Source: Bacteroidales bacterium
Lineage (GTDB): Bacteria > Bacteroidota > Bacteroidia > Bacteroidales > GCA-2711565
Length of the DNA: 64,000 nt
Direction of reading: 5' to 3'
NCBI GenBank assembly: GCA_028280405.1
Contig: JANQLW010000033.1
Location: forward strand, 1 to 64,000
The notes beneath the pieces were generated by a model. That model did no database searches, was not told where the DNA came from, and worked only from the letters and a program-made list of their open reading frames with translations. Numbering within the stretch: the first letter of the stretch is position 1; each line of letters starts with the position of its first letter. Below, one piece after another: positions 34,926 through 44,187 of this stretch. The translations under genes were made by a program, and so were the position numbers.

Positions 34926-36272
34926 CTATCGCCTCTTTTGATTGGCTTTCTTATCTCCCCTTTTCTTCGGTTTCTTATACTTACTCGGTTTCCGTTTCCC
35001 GGGGCCTCCCAAATTAACTTTCAGGTTCTTCGCTTTCTTTTCATGAAAAGCAGGGCCGGATTCAGGAAGTTTGGATTTACGGTTTCTATGAATTTTTTCA
35101 ATGATTCTTGGTTTTTCATCCGGAATGAGTTGCGGATTAATCTCTACTTCCTTAGGAAAGTCCATATCCGGGATCTCCATATTCATTAGGAGTTCAATGG
35201 CTAATTTGGCATCTTCTTCTTTTTCGGTATAGAAAAGAATGGATTTCCCTTTTTCCTTGGCCCGCCCTGTACGTCCGATGCGGTGCATATAATTTTCGGG
35301 ATAAACCGGAGTATCAAAGCTTATCACATGAGAAATCTTTTCCAGGTCAAGCCCACGTGCCATCACATCCGTAGCAATCAGGATCCTGTTGATGCCTTCA
35401 TCAAATTCTTCTACGGAGCGAAGCCGGTAATTTTGAGATTTATTGGAATGGATCACTCCGCATTCCGTGCCGTATTCTTCCTCAATCTCTTCAAATAAAC
35501 GGTCGGCTTGTTTCTTTGTGGAAATAAACACCAATACCTTGTGAAAAGTTTCTTTATCCTTTAAGATATGTTTTAGCAAATTAGCTTTGGTATTGAAATT
35601 CAATACTGCATAAGAAGATTGGTCAATGTTTTCCAAAGGAGTTCCGCTTACGGCAATCGAGATTTTCTTCGGTTTAAAAAAGAAGGCATGAATGAGGGCA
35701 TCCACATCTTCCGTCATGGTTGCGGAGAACATGATGTTTTGCCGGCGTTCGGGTAAAAGTTCAAATATATTTGTCAGCTGATAACGAAATCCAAGGTCCA
35801 GCATTTCATCCACTTCATCAATGACCAGTTTTTTGACATCTCTGAGTTTCAAAGCTCCACTGACTACCAAATCGAATAATCTTCCGGGAGTGGCTACCAG
35901 AATATCCATGCCTTCAGCCATTTTATCCTTTTGCGTATTGATATTGGTTCCGCCGAAAACACCCTTAATTCTGCAAGGGATATATTTTGAAATCGTTTCT
36001 ATCATGTCAACGGTTTGCACAACTAATTCTCGAGTAGGAACTAACACCAATATTCTGGGGTTCACCTGATCCGAATAACTTAAGCCTTGTAAAAGAGGCA
36101 ATGCGTAGGCAAGGGTTTTTCCGGTTCCCGTTTGAGCGATTCCAACGATATCTTTGCCTGATTTTACCACGGAAAAAGACCGGATCTGAATAGGCGTAGG
36201 CTTTTCAAAGCCCAGTTCTTCTATTGCTTTACTTAATTGCTTCGTTAATTTGAAATCGTCAAACGTAGTCAT
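34926..36272 (-). CDS. DEAD-box RNA helicase (motif II DEVD)
   Basis: The 448-residue protein has all RNA-helicase motifs: Q-motif region (GFEKPTPIQIRSF), I (AQTGTGKT), Ia (PTRELVVQ), II (VIDEVDEMLD), III (FSATMTED), V (TDVMARGLD) and VI (HRIGRTGRA). It ends in a basic Lys/Arg-rich tail typical of RhlE/CshA-like enzymes. Motif II reads DEVD rather than DEAD, a tolerated variant since Asp-Glu and the final Asp are kept. It unwinds short RNA duplexes, for example in ribosome assembly or mRNA decay. A TATCTTTG box (36289-36296, minus) lies 17 bp before the start. The long gap after it is repeat-rich. Confidence 0.95.
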   Translation of the reverse strand: MTTFDDFKLTKQLSKAIEELGFEKPTPIQIRSFSVVKSGKDIVGIAQTGTGKTLAYALPLLQGLSYSDQVNPRILVLVPTRELVVQTVDMIETISKYIPCRIKGVFGGTNINTQKDKMAEGMDILVATPGRLFDLVVSGALKLRDVKKLVIDEVDEMLDLGFRYQLTNIFELLPERRQNIMFSATMTEDVDALIHAFFFKPKKISIAVSGTPLENIDQSSYAVLNFNTKANLLKHILKDKETFHKVLVFISTKKQADRLFEEIEEEYGTECGVIHSNKSQNYRLRSVEEFDEGINRILIATDVMARGLDLEKISHVISFDTPVYPENYMHRIGRTGRAKEKGKSILFYTEKEEDAKLAIELLMNMEIPDMDFPKEVEINPQLIPDEKPRIIEKIHRNRKSKLPESGPAFHEKKAKNLKVNLGGPGKRKPSKYKKPKKRGDKKANQKRR

Positions 36273-36288
36273 GGGTAATTATTTTGTG

Positions 36289-36296
36289 CAAAGATA
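36289..36296 (-). promoter_or_regulatory. -7 promoter box for the DEAD-box helicase gene
   Basis: The minus strand reads TATCTTTG, a full -7 match, 17 bp before the start codon. No clear TTTG lies 19 nt upstream. Confidence 0.45.
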
Positions 36297-36372
36297 GTGG
36301 ATTAGATTTGAATTATAGATTATGGATTATGAATTGCCGGGCACAGCTAGCAGGTACCGAAGGGATCGCGTC

Positions 36373-36632
36373 CCATAGGCGTCAACTTAAGAGACTATAC
36401 AAACATATTTTATCCCCTAAAAGACTTCCCCCATAATAGTTTAGAGCGTTTCAAAAAAGTAAGAAAACCTTAGCGGAAATTCTCTCAGAGAATCACAGAA
36501 ACATAGACAAAAACAAGAATCGTCTGTGAAAATCTGTGTAGTCTGTGTGAGAATAAACAATCAAAATTAGCGCACAGCAATCACAGAAAACCACAGAAAA
36601 AATAAAAATTTCTTTTAAGTTGACGCCTATGG
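36373..36632. mobile_element. MITE-like element with 18-bp terminal inverted repeats
   Basis: CCATAGGCGTCAACTTAA (36373-36390) is the exact reverse complement of 36615-36632. The 260-bp element has no coding capacity; inside are CTGTG/CACAG-rich short repeats near 36500-36600. It is flanked on the left by GGGATCGCGTCC (36362-36373) and on the right by GGAATCGCGTCC (36631-36642). It therefore appears inserted within a GGGATCG-type hairpin repeat, with the sequence next to the insertion duplicated. No transposase is in the window for it. The rest of the 36297-36984 gap holds REP-like repeats. Confidence 0.65.
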
Positions 36633-36664
36633 AATCGCGTCCCCTCCGGGGGAAACGATCCCCT
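36631..36664. repeat. GC-rich hairpin repeat (GGGATCG family), interrupted copy
   Basis: Reads GGAATCGCGTCCCCTCCGGG and continues into GGAAACGATCCCC, a hairpin like those at 23897 and 39474. A half copy (36362-36373) lies on the other side of the MITE-like element. Confidence 0.65.
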
Positions 36665-36667
36665 TAG

Positions 36668-36835
36668 TCCGGTCACCGAGCTTGTCGAGGTGCATTTCGA
36701 TTCCACTGCGCTTCACCTGCCTTCTGCAGGTAAACTCGATGACCTAGGTCGCTGAGCTTGTCGAAGCGTAGTTGCTAAGTAAGGCCGTAGTACATCTCGA
36801 CTCCGTTTCACTCCGCTCGATGACCTCACCCCGCC
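36668..36835. repeat. REP-like repeat cluster
   Basis: Several palindromic units of the type GTCACCGAGCTTGTCGAGGT, CATTTCGATTCCACTGCGCT and GTCGCTGAGCTTGTCGAAGC lie end to end. The same families appear at 23990-24155, 25735-25895 and 39515-39800. No gene. Confidence 0.75.
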
Positions 36836-36984
36836 TGAAGCCTTTACCTTTTAGCTAATTGCCAATAGCTAACAGCCAATAAAAAATTTCCCTCCAATCA
36901 TCTCCCAACATTCACAATTAAACCTTATCTTCGTAAAAAGTTAAGTGCTTTCCTTCCGTAAGGATAATTAATTGATTAATATTT

Positions 36985-39444
36985 ATGAAAAAACAAACCA
37001 ATTCTCAATTGCAACTGGCCTTTGATTTTGTATGCAATACAAATCAGAATGTGTTTCTTACAGGGAAAGCAGGTACCGGCAAAACAACTTTTCTGAAGGA
37101 TTTAAGAAATAAAACTTTTAAACGAATGATTGTGGTAGCTCCTACAGGAGTTGCAGCGATCAATGCCGGAGGGGTCACGATCCATTCCTTTTTTCAAATG
37201 TCATTCGGCCCTCAGGTGCCACAGACAAACCCCAGTCTTTCAATTAATGAACCGAATGGATCGAATGCGCCTACAAACATTAAGCGCTTCAATAAAGAAA
37301 AAATAAATATTATCAGAAGCCTGGATTTATTGGTCATAGATGAGATCAGTATGGTCAGGGCAGATATGCTGGATGCCATTGATGAGGTGCTAAGAAGGTT
37401 CAGGGATAAACGGAAAGTATTTGGGGGCGTGCAATTATTGATGATAGGGGATATGCAGCAATTGGCACCCATCATCAAAGAAGATGAAAGAAGTATTTTA
37501 AGCCAGTATTATGATCAGTTCTATTTTTTTGGAAGTAAAGCATTGAAAGAAGCTGGTTTTATCAGTATTGAACTAAAACATATTTTCCGTCAGGAAGATG
37601 AGAAATTTATAAAGATCCTGAATCAAATCCGGAATAATACACCGGATGAGAAAGTTTTAAAGGAGTTGAACCAAAGGTATGTCCCGGACTTTAATCCGAA
37701 AGACGAAGAAGGCTATATCGTATTATCTACACATAATAAGCAGGTTCAGTATATTAATCAGCAGAAATTAAATGCTTTGAAAACAGAATCTGTGATCTCA
37801 CAGGCAGAGGTTATCGGAGAATTCCCGGAATATATTTATCCTACGGAAGAAGAGCTGGAACTGAAGTTAGGCGCACAGGTCATGTTCGTGAAAAATGATA
37901 TTTCGGTTGAAAAAAGATATTATAACGGGAAGATCGGCCGGATCAGTAAACTGGACGAATATGGAATTAAAGTCGTATGCCCTGAAGATGATGAACCGAT
38001 TTCAGTTGAAAGGGTGGAATGGCAAAATGCCAAATATTCTATAAATAAAGAAACCGGGGTCATTGTTGAGAATGTAATAGGCACTTTTGAACAATTTCCT
38101 TTAAAGCTTGCCTGGGCCATTACCATCCATAAGAGCCAGGGGCTCACTTTTGAAAAAGCAATTATAGATGCCCAGATGTCATTCGCTTTTGGCCAGGTAT
38201 ATGTGGCTTTGAGCCGATGTAAATCTTTGGAGGGAATGGTGTTGAAAACTCCTATCAAAACACATAGCATCAAGAATGACCGTTCCATTGTAAGCTTTAA
38301 CGAAAAGGTGGAAGAAAATCAGCCTGGAACAGAAGAATTGCTGAAATCGAAAAAGGAATATCAATATCAACTGCTGACCGAACTATTTGATTTCAATCCG
38401 ATGCTTTGGCAAATTAAATATTTGATCAAACTTTGCAATCAGCATGGGACCGTGCTTTTGGGAAATCTTTATGCGCAATTGCAGACGATGATCAATCCCT
38501 TAAATAATGAAGTGATTGCTGTCTCGTCAAAATTCGGATATCAAATGAGGGAGTTGGTTGCTCAATCGGAAGAAATTGAGCAGAATGATATCTTACAGGA
38601 ACGGATCAAAAAAGCATGTAATTACTTTCTTGAGAAAATAAACCTTCATATAGAGAAACCTTTAAAAGAAACCGAATATCAAACAGACAATAAAGAAGTT
38701 AAAAGGAGTTTGAAAGAAGGTTTTGAAAGATTTAGCAGGGAATTAAAAATAAAAAGAAGTAGTCTGGAAGTTTGTAAAGAGGGCTTTATACTGAAAAATT
38801 ATCTTGAAACCAAAGCCAAAGCATCTCTGGACCTGAAAGCAGCGGCTTATAAATCAGGTAGTCCGGCAGCGACAATCTCTAAGTTTCCTGATTTCTTTAA
38901 GCAGATTCATAACTGGCGGCTGGAAAAATCAAAAGCAGAGCAAATCGAAGTTTCCAAAGTAATGCCGCAAAAGACCATGTTAGGTATTGCAGATGCCCTT
39001 CCTGCTACTGTTGCTGACTTGAAAGCGGTTAAAGGGATGGGCGGTAAAAAGCTTAAACAATACGGAAAAGAAATTCTGAAATTATTGATCGCTTACAGAA
39101 AAGAAAAAGGAATGTCCATTCCGGATGATCCTGAAAAAGAAATTGAATCGGCAGGATTGGATTCGAAGCATCTGAGCTTTAAACTTTATCAGGAGGGGCA
39201 TAAAATCCCGGAAATTGCCCTAGAGAGAAAAATGGCAATCACTACCATTGAACAGCATTTGGCTCATTTTATAGCCAGTGGTGAAATTAAAGTCGAGCAA
39301 CTTGTAGAAGCTCACCGGGTTGAAATTATTAAAGACTTTTTCAAAAAGAATTATACCAATACCCTTTCGGAAGCAAAGCGAAAATTAAGGGATGAGTATA
39401 GTTATGCAGAGTTGAGGTTTGTATTGAGTTCGATGAAAAAATAA
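36985..39444 (+). CDS. PIF1/RecD-like helicase with HRDC and HTH domains
   Basis: The 819-residue protein has an AAA_30/PIF1-type helicase core: Walker A LTGKAGTGKTTFL (25-37), Walker B LVIDEISMVRADM, MIGDMQQLAP, and late RecD-like motifs around AWAITIHKSQGLTFEKA and VYVALSRC. A C-terminal HRDC domain (about 640-705) and a helix-turn-helix of the HTH_40 type (about 715-775) follow. This architecture is common in Bacteroidota and is thought to act in DNA repair or replication; the HRDC would bind nucleic acid. The gene stands alone between two repeat blocks. A weak TATCTTCG box lies at 36926-36933. Confidence 0.88.
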   Translation: MKKQTNSQLQLAFDFVCNTNQNVFLTGKAGTGKTTFLKDLRNKTFKRMIVVAPTGVAAINAGGVTIHSFFQMSFGPQVPQTNPSLSINEPNGSNAPTNIKRFNKEKINIIRSLDLLVIDEISMVRADMLDAIDEVLRRFRDKRKVFGGVQLLMIGDMQQLAPIIKEDERSILSQYYDQFYFFGSKALKEAGFISIELKHIFRQEDEKFIKILNQIRNNTPDEKVLKELNQRYVPDFNPKDEEGYIVLSTHNKQVQYINQQKLNALKTESVISQAEVIGEFPEYIYPTEEELELKLGAQVMFVKNDISVEKRYYNGKIGRISKLDEYGIKVVCPEDDEPISVERVEWQNAKYSINKETGVIVENVIGTFEQFPLKLAWAITIHKSQGLTFEKAIIDAQMSFAFGQVYVALSRCKSLEGMVLKTPIKTHSIKNDRSIVSFNEKVEENQPGTEELLKSKKEYQYQLLTELFDFNPMLWQIKYLIKLCNQHGTVLLGNLYAQLQTMINPLNNEVIAVSSKFGYQMRELVAQSEEIEQNDILQERIKKACNYFLEKINLHIEKPLKETEYQTDNKEVKRSLKEGFERFSRELKIKRSSLEVCKEGFILKNYLETKAKASLDLKAAAYKSGSPAATISKFPDFFKQIHNWRLEKSKAEQIEVSKVMPQKTMLGIADALPATVADLKAVKGMGGKKLKQYGKEILKLLIAYRKEKGMSIPDDPEKEIESAGLDSKHLSFKLYQEGHKIPEIALERKMAITTIEQHLAHFIASGEIKVEQLVEAHRVEIIKDFFKKNYTNTLSEAKRKLRDEYSYAELRFVLSSMKK

Positions 39445-39809
39445 AAGGAACGCCTTCTGTTTCATCGGAGGAAGGGATCGTTTCCCCGAAGGGGAAGCGA
39501 TCCCTTTCAATGCTTGAATGCATCTCGATTTCGCTGCACTTTACTTGATGACCCCGGTCACTGAGTCTGCCGAAGTGCATTTCGACTCCACTTCGTTCCG
39601 CTCAATGACCTGTCCGGTCGCTGAGCTTGTCGAAGCACTGTTGGATATACAATATAAGCATTTTGACTCCGCTGCGCTTCGCTCAATGACCGGTCACCTG
39701 GCATGTTGAGGTGCATCTCGGATTCCGCTTTGCTATACTCAATGACCCCTCTGATCGCTGAGCTTGTCGAAGTGTGGTCGTTGAGCTTGTCGAAGCGTAA
39801 ATTGACACT
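39445..39809. repeat. REP-rich intergenic block
   Basis: It contains a GGGATCG-family hairpin (39474-39504, likely the terminator of the helicase gene) and then about ten REP-like units with GTCACTGAGTCTGCCGAAGT, TTCGACTCCGCTGCGCTTCG and GTCGCTGAGCTTGTCGAAGC cores. Apparent short open frames here come from the repeats and are not genes. Confidence 0.8.
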
Positions 39810-41342
39810 TTATTGGTGTTGCTCTCGCAGCAGGTCATTCACCGTCTTCACCGGATTAAATGTAATAATCGGACACTCCACAAAAATGGTGATCCAATCT
39901 GCCATCGCTCCGTTCCATAGTCCGGGAAGCTCCTGTGCTTTTAAGGTTTTTCCGTTTTGTGATTTTTCACTGATAAAGCCGGTATTCGGATCCACATATT
40001 TTGTCAAGTCAAATTTGTTGCCTTTATAATCATATACACCACAAACCAGGTCGACAGGATTAAAATGAGTGGCCTTATTCACGATTTCTTTTTGTTCGGG
40101 TATATTGAGGTTCATTTGGGAGCTTTCAACGATCTGAAGGCTTATTTTGCCTCGTTGGTTTTTGACCCAGAACGGTCCGCCACCGGGTTCGCCTTCATTT
40201 TTTACCATTCCACAAATTCGTATAGGACGGTTTAGCTTCTCTTTCAGAAATTTGACTTTTTCATCTCTAGAAGAAAACTCATTTGAGAAATCTATAAATA
40301 ACCTTTCTTTTGCGAAAGTTGTAATTTCTTCCAGTAAATCAGCATCCGGATTATGATCCAATTCTTCCAAATATTCAAAGATTTGATTTTGAAGGTTGAT
40401 AAGATGTGATGCAATAACCTTTTTGAACGTATAAGTCGTTGCCCGCAATTTATCAGGAACCACATTATCGATATTCTTTATAAAAATGATATTGGCTTCC
40501 AGCTCGTTTAAATTCTCAATAAGGGCTCCATGGCCACCCGGACGAAATACCAATTCGTCTGTATTGTTTCTGTATGGACGATTGTTTAAATCTACGGCAA
40601 TAATATCCGTAGAAGGTTTCTGAATAGAAAAACTTACTTTTAGCGAAACATTATAGTCGCTTTCAAAAACATGAATTTTTTCACGTATTGCTTCTTTGAA
40701 CTTTTCCATATGCTCAGGAGAAACCGTAAAATGGATCCGTACATCTTCATGTTCATCCTTACTGTAAACTGCTCCTTCTACTAGATGTTCTTCAATCGAC
40801 ATGCGACTGTGATCCCCGTATTTATGAAATTTAAGCAAACCCTTTGGAAGTGCAGCATAGTTTAAGCCATCCTTATCAAGTAAAGCGGATATAACTTCTT
40901 TGAATTTCTTTTTTTCAACCAATGGCTTTAGCGGCTGGACCTCAGAAATTAAAGCTTCGCTTAAGTCTGCATGAAAAGCAAATTTATCAATATTGTCGAA
41001 AAAATTAAAGACAGAATTAAAGCCTTTGTCGCTAAATAGTTCTGCTTCTTTCTCAGGACTGTATTGATCTTTGAATTCAAATAAATGTTTGAACATCCGG
41101 CTTGCAGCTCCTGAGGCAGGTACAAACTTCAACACTTTCTTTCCTTTTATGAGTGTTTCATATTCCTTTTCGAGTTTCTGAATTTTTTGATCGCTAAATT
41201 GTACAATCCCGTGATCAGGTGTTGCAGCTGCTACTAGCTGAGCAGGGGAAAAACCTTTTTCGAAGTTTGTAAGCTGTCCCTTAATTTTTTCAATTTCAAT
41301 GCCTTTGTCCCGGATAGTCTGAAGATCTTTTTCTGTAAACAT
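39810..41342 (-). CDS. DUF4301 family protein
   Basis: The 510-residue protein matches the Bacteroidota family DUF4301. It has a start MFTEKDLQTIRDKGI and a nucleotidyltransferase-like Gly-rich stretch VPASGAASRMFKHLFEF. RPGGHGALIENLNEL, VKNEGEPGGGPFW and NLICGVYDYKGN-like DLVCGVYDYKGNKFDL complete the pattern. The family is conserved but has no settled function; the Gly-rich motifs suggest binding of nucleotide-sugar-like compounds. It stands alone, convergent with the helicase block and divergent from tRNA-Leu. Length is normal for the family. Confidence 0.85.
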   Translation of the reverse strand: MFTEKDLQTIRDKGIEIEKIKGQLTNFEKGFSPAQLVAAATPDHGIVQFSDQKIQKLEKEYETLIKGKKVLKFVPASGAASRMFKHLFEFKDQYSPEKEAELFSDKGFNSVFNFFDNIDKFAFHADLSEALISEVQPLKPLVEKKKFKEVISALLDKDGLNYAALPKGLLKFHKYGDHSRMSIEEHLVEGAVYSKDEHEDVRIHFTVSPEHMEKFKEAIREKIHVFESDYNVSLKVSFSIQKPSTDIIAVDLNNRPYRNNTDELVFRPGGHGALIENLNELEANIIFIKNIDNVVPDKLRATTYTFKKVIASHLINLQNQIFEYLEELDHNPDADLLEEITTFAKERLFIDFSNEFSSRDEKVKFLKEKLNRPIRICGMVKNEGEPGGGPFWVKNQRGKISLQIVESSQMNLNIPEQKEIVNKATHFNPVDLVCGVYDYKGNKFDLTKYVDPNTGFISEKSQNGKTLKAQELPGLWNGAMADWITIFVECPIITFNPVKTVNDLLREQHQ

Positions 41343-41460
41343 TTGTAAGCTTTAAGTTAATTCTAGAAACTCTAAATTTATAAAAAATATCCTAGTGGAA
41401 AACCGTAAGTGAAATCAATCTTTTTCTTACGGTTTGTAAGAATTATAAGTAAAATTATGT

Positions 41461-41468
41461 TAAATTTG
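41461..41468 (+). promoter_or_regulatory. Promoter box of tRNA-Leu
   Basis: TAAATTTG, a full TAnnTTTG match, ends 9 bp before the mature tRNA start. A TTTG at 41433-41436 is 24 nt upstream, longer than the optimum of 19. Confidence 0.55.
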
Positions 41469-41477
41469 CACTCAATT

Positions 41478-41562
41478 GCCCGGGTGGCGGAACTGGTAGA
41501 CGCGCATGGTTGAGGGCCATGTGACCGTATTGGTCGTGCAAGTTCGATTCTTGTTCCGGGCA
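41478..41562 (+). tRNA. tRNA-Leu (anticodon GAG)
   Basis: The 85-nt gene has a 7-bp acceptor stem (GCCCGGG with CCGGGC plus a G-T pair), a D arm with GGTAGAC, and the anticodon stem CATGG/CCATG around loop TTGAGGG with anticodon GAG at 41512-41514. It also has a class II variable arm (TGACCGTATTGGTCG) and the T arm GTTCGATTC. CCA is not encoded. It reads CUC and CUU leucine codons. Confidence 0.97.
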
Positions 41563-41589
41563 CTTTCCCATCTTTTTATTTCCAATTGA

Positions 41590-41620
41590 TTGACAGTCTA
41601 AACAGCTTTCTGTACATTTG
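41590..41620 (+). promoter_or_regulatory. Promoter of the secreted protein gene at 41653
   Basis: TTGA at 41590-41593, 19 nt, then TACATTTG at 41613-41620, a full -7 match with a -33 box one base off. Confidence 0.5.
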
Positions 41621-41652
41621 TTATCTTTTTATTTTAGCTTTAAAATTTGATC

Positions 41653-43332
41653 ATGTATAAAAGGGTATTGGTAATCTTAAGCTTTATTACTTTGGCAGGT
41701 ATTGCAGGAGCTCAGGAATATCGTATTCAGGATAAGGTTGAAGCTGATTACCAATTAAAAATTACCAACAGAAATACGGAAGATCACCAGTTCACCAATA
41801 CCTTGTTACAGGAAATTGCTTACAGAAATTCTATCTCATTTAAGGATCTGGATGTATTGCTAAAATATAGTTTACAAATTGAGATCGTGCAATCTCCTGA
41901 TCGAAAGGCTGAAATCATTTTTAAGCTGAAGCAGACCTCTGTAAGTGAAGATACACATATCAAAAACATTGATATCAAAAAATATTTATTTCCATCCACT
42001 TGCATTTTTGAATGTGTGATCAAAAAGAAAAATTCCGACTTTATTTACGATCAGTTATTTGGCCGGTTGCAATTAACAGATAAAAAGACAAGCGTTAAAA
42101 CCAGCCTTCCCGATCATTTTGATAAAGATGATTTTGAAATCGACTTTTCCAATATTGCCTTTTATTATTCGGAATCGGATTTAACAGCCTTTAAGCAGAT
42201 GCTAACTCAAATTGATTATTGCAGGATTTCTGCATATCTGGCTGATAAGCTTTTAGAAGAGTATAAAGACTGGCGCCCTGATCTGGATGAGGATGCATTA
42301 ATGAGCTTTTTCAAGATTCTTGAGTATCAGCGGTTTCTTGAAGTATTAGAAGGTTTTGATTTTGAAAATAATTTACGATTGCATGAACATGACCCTTTTG
42401 ATTATACAGATAAGCTTCAGGAACTTCAGAATTTGGGCAGAAGGCTGCAAACCTTATTTAATGACAGGGGTAAGATAGATATTATAGGTTTGCCGGATGC
42501 CATTCATTTAGCTGATATGCAGATCAGGCTTTATGATCAGTATAGGGAATTTCTGAAAGATTATGCCGGTGATACGGAATTTTATGTGAATCATTTCTTA
42601 AGTATTGATTACTCTAATACCTTCTTTACCAAGCTTTATCAACGTTTTTTAAAACATTTTGACGGGGTAAGCATAGAATACCTGGAAATTCGCTTTGCGG
42701 AGGTTATCCATGAATTTCTGAACCTGCATATAAAGTTTGCAGATCAATGTATTCAGAATAAGCAATTTGTGAGAGCCGAAATCCAGATTGCAAATGTAGA
42801 GAAAGTAGCGGTTCTAACCGATAATCATTTTCAGGACAGGATTAAGCAACTCAAAACTAAGGCTATCTTTGGTACTTATAATTCATATCTTGATGTAGCT
42901 GAGAAAGCCATGAAGGTTCCAAAAGCCGATATGGTTATACTATATCTGCATAAAGCAGAAGAGTTTCAAAAATTACATCCGGATATAATCCCTGATAAAT
43001 CTGCCGTGTATCGGTTTTATGATGAATTGGGCGGATTGATACTTGCAGAGGCTAAGATTCTAAGGGAGCAAAATAAACTGGTGGAAGCCGGATTTTACCT
43101 GACTGAATTAACCAAGATCTCCAAATATAAACAAGACCGGGAGCTTGCAAGTGGCTTGCAAAACGAATTGAATGTGTTATACGAAATGGGGGAGAAGCGA
43201 ATCAATGAATTGAATTATTACAGGTATAGCATGCTTGATAAAGATGCCGCAGAAGATATGCACAATGAAGTTTTGATGCTGAGAGGCAATCAGAAAAGTA
43301 TATTGAACAACCTGGATATGCTTAAATATTAG
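41653..43332 (+). CDS. Secreted protein of unknown function, helical
   Basis: The 559-residue protein starts at ATG 41653 (a TTG two codons upstream is less likely) with a signal peptide MYKRVLVILSFITLAGIAGAQ. The mature part is rich in Glu, Lys and Leu, mostly predicted helical by composition. TPR-like helical pairs may occur near the C-terminus (VRAEIQIANVEKVAVL, DMVILYLHKAEEF, KLVEAGFYLTELTKISKY). I do not recognise a family. It is periplasmic or surface-exposed by its signal. It lies between tRNA-Leu and the peptidase E gene, 37 bp before the latter, so they may share a transcript. Confidence 0.8.
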   Translation: MYKRVLVILSFITLAGIAGAQEYRIQDKVEADYQLKITNRNTEDHQFTNTLLQEIAYRNSISFKDLDVLLKYSLQIEIVQSPDRKAEIIFKLKQTSVSEDTHIKNIDIKKYLFPSTCIFECVIKKKNSDFIYDQLFGRLQLTDKKTSVKTSLPDHFDKDDFEIDFSNIAFYYSESDLTAFKQMLTQIDYCRISAYLADKLLEEYKDWRPDLDEDALMSFFKILEYQRFLEVLEGFDFENNLRLHEHDPFDYTDKLQELQNLGRRLQTLFNDRGKIDIIGLPDAIHLADMQIRLYDQYREFLKDYAGDTEFYVNHFLSIDYSNTFFTKLYQRFLKHFDGVSIEYLEIRFAEVIHEFLNLHIKFADQCIQNKQFVRAEIQIANVEKVAVLTDNHFQDRIKQLKTKAIFGTYNSYLDVAEKAMKVPKADMVILYLHKAEEFQKLHPDIIPDKSAVYRFYDELGGLILAEAKILREQNKLVEAGFYLTELTKISKYKQDRELASGLQNELNVLYEMGEKRINELNYYRYSMLDKDAAEDMHNEVLMLRGNQKSILNNLDMLKY

Positions 43333-43369
43333 AAGAGTAAAATAATTATAAATTAAATTAATATAAAAG

Positions 43370-44107
43370 ATGAAACAACGTTTATTATTGATCAGTAACT
43401 CTACAAATGCCGGGGAGGCTTACTTAGGATGGCCTCAGGAGCATATTGTTGATTTCTTAAAAGAAACTGATGTAAAAAGAATTTTATTTATTCCTTATGC
43501 AGGAGTGGGTTTAAATGAAGAAAGCCTGGAAAAATCATATGATGCGTATGAAGAAAGAGTGAATGGTGTATTTCAAACTTTAGGTTATGAAATCTATTCC
43601 ATCCATAAACAAGCAGATCCGGTTAAAGCAGTTGAAGAAGCAGAAGCGATTGCAGTGGGTGGTGGAAACACTTTCCACTTGGTTTATGAAATGCACAAAA
43701 ACAAATTGATGGAACCCATCAGAAACCGGGTACAAAATGGCCTTCATTATATGGGGTGGAGTGCAGGTTCGAATGTAGCTTGTCCGACCTTAAAAACAAC
43801 CAATGATATGCCGATCATTGAACCGGAGAGTTTCCATTGCTTAAACCTGATTCCTTTCCAGATTAACCCTCACTATCTGGATGCAAATCCGGAAGGTCAC
43901 GGAGGGGAAACCCGCGAACAAAGAATAGAAGAATTTATGGTAGTAAACCGTGAGGTATATGTAGCCGGTTTACGTGAAGCTTGCTTATTCAGAATAGAAG
44001 GGGAGGAGATGAAATTAATCGGAAACCGTCCGTTAAGACTCTTTAAATTTGGTCAGGAAGTACAAGAAATCCCTGCAGGATCAGATGTAAGTTACTTGTT
44101 AAAGTAA
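43370..44107 (+). CDS. pepE: Peptidase E (alpha-aspartyl dipeptidase)
   Basis: The 245-residue protein is a family S51 serine dipeptidase that cleaves Asp-X dipeptides with an N-terminal aspartate. The nucleophile lies in GWSAGSNVACP (Ser131); NPHYLDANPEGHGGETR carries the conserved His region, and AIAVGGGNTFHL is a family motif. Relatives of the E. coli/Salmonella enzyme are about 229 residues, so length is close. It follows the secreted protein gene by 37 bp and ends before a clear terminator. It acts in the cytoplasm. Confidence 0.92.
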   Translation: MKQRLLLISNSTNAGEAYLGWPQEHIVDFLKETDVKRILFIPYAGVGLNEESLEKSYDAYEERVNGVFQTLGYEIYSIHKQADPVKAVEEAEAIAVGGGNTFHLVYEMHKNKLMEPIRNRVQNGLHYMGWSAGSNVACPTLKTTNDMPIIEPESFHCLNLIPFQINPHYLDANPEGHGGETREQRIEEFMVVNREVYVAGLREACLFRIEGEEMKLIGNRPLRLFKFGQEVQEIPAGSDVSYLLK

Positions 44108-44151
44108 TTTGTTAATTAATACTTGTTAAATTCTGGTAAATATAATTTAAT

Positions 44152-44187
44152 AAAAAGCGATTGTCACAATGTCAGTCGCTTTTTTTG
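44152..44187 (+). terminator. Terminator after pepE
   Basis: AAAAAGCGATTG pairs with CAGTCGCTTTTTTT (one G-T pair) across about 9 nt, ending in seven T's. Confidence 0.85.

Noticed and set aside
39515-39800. Possible CRISPR-like repetition
   Set aside because: Units differ in length and spacing, are palindromic REP types, and no cas genes are present.
41378-41563. A reverse-strand open frame across tRNA-Leu
   Set aside because: It lies on the tRNA itself, a well-known false gene.
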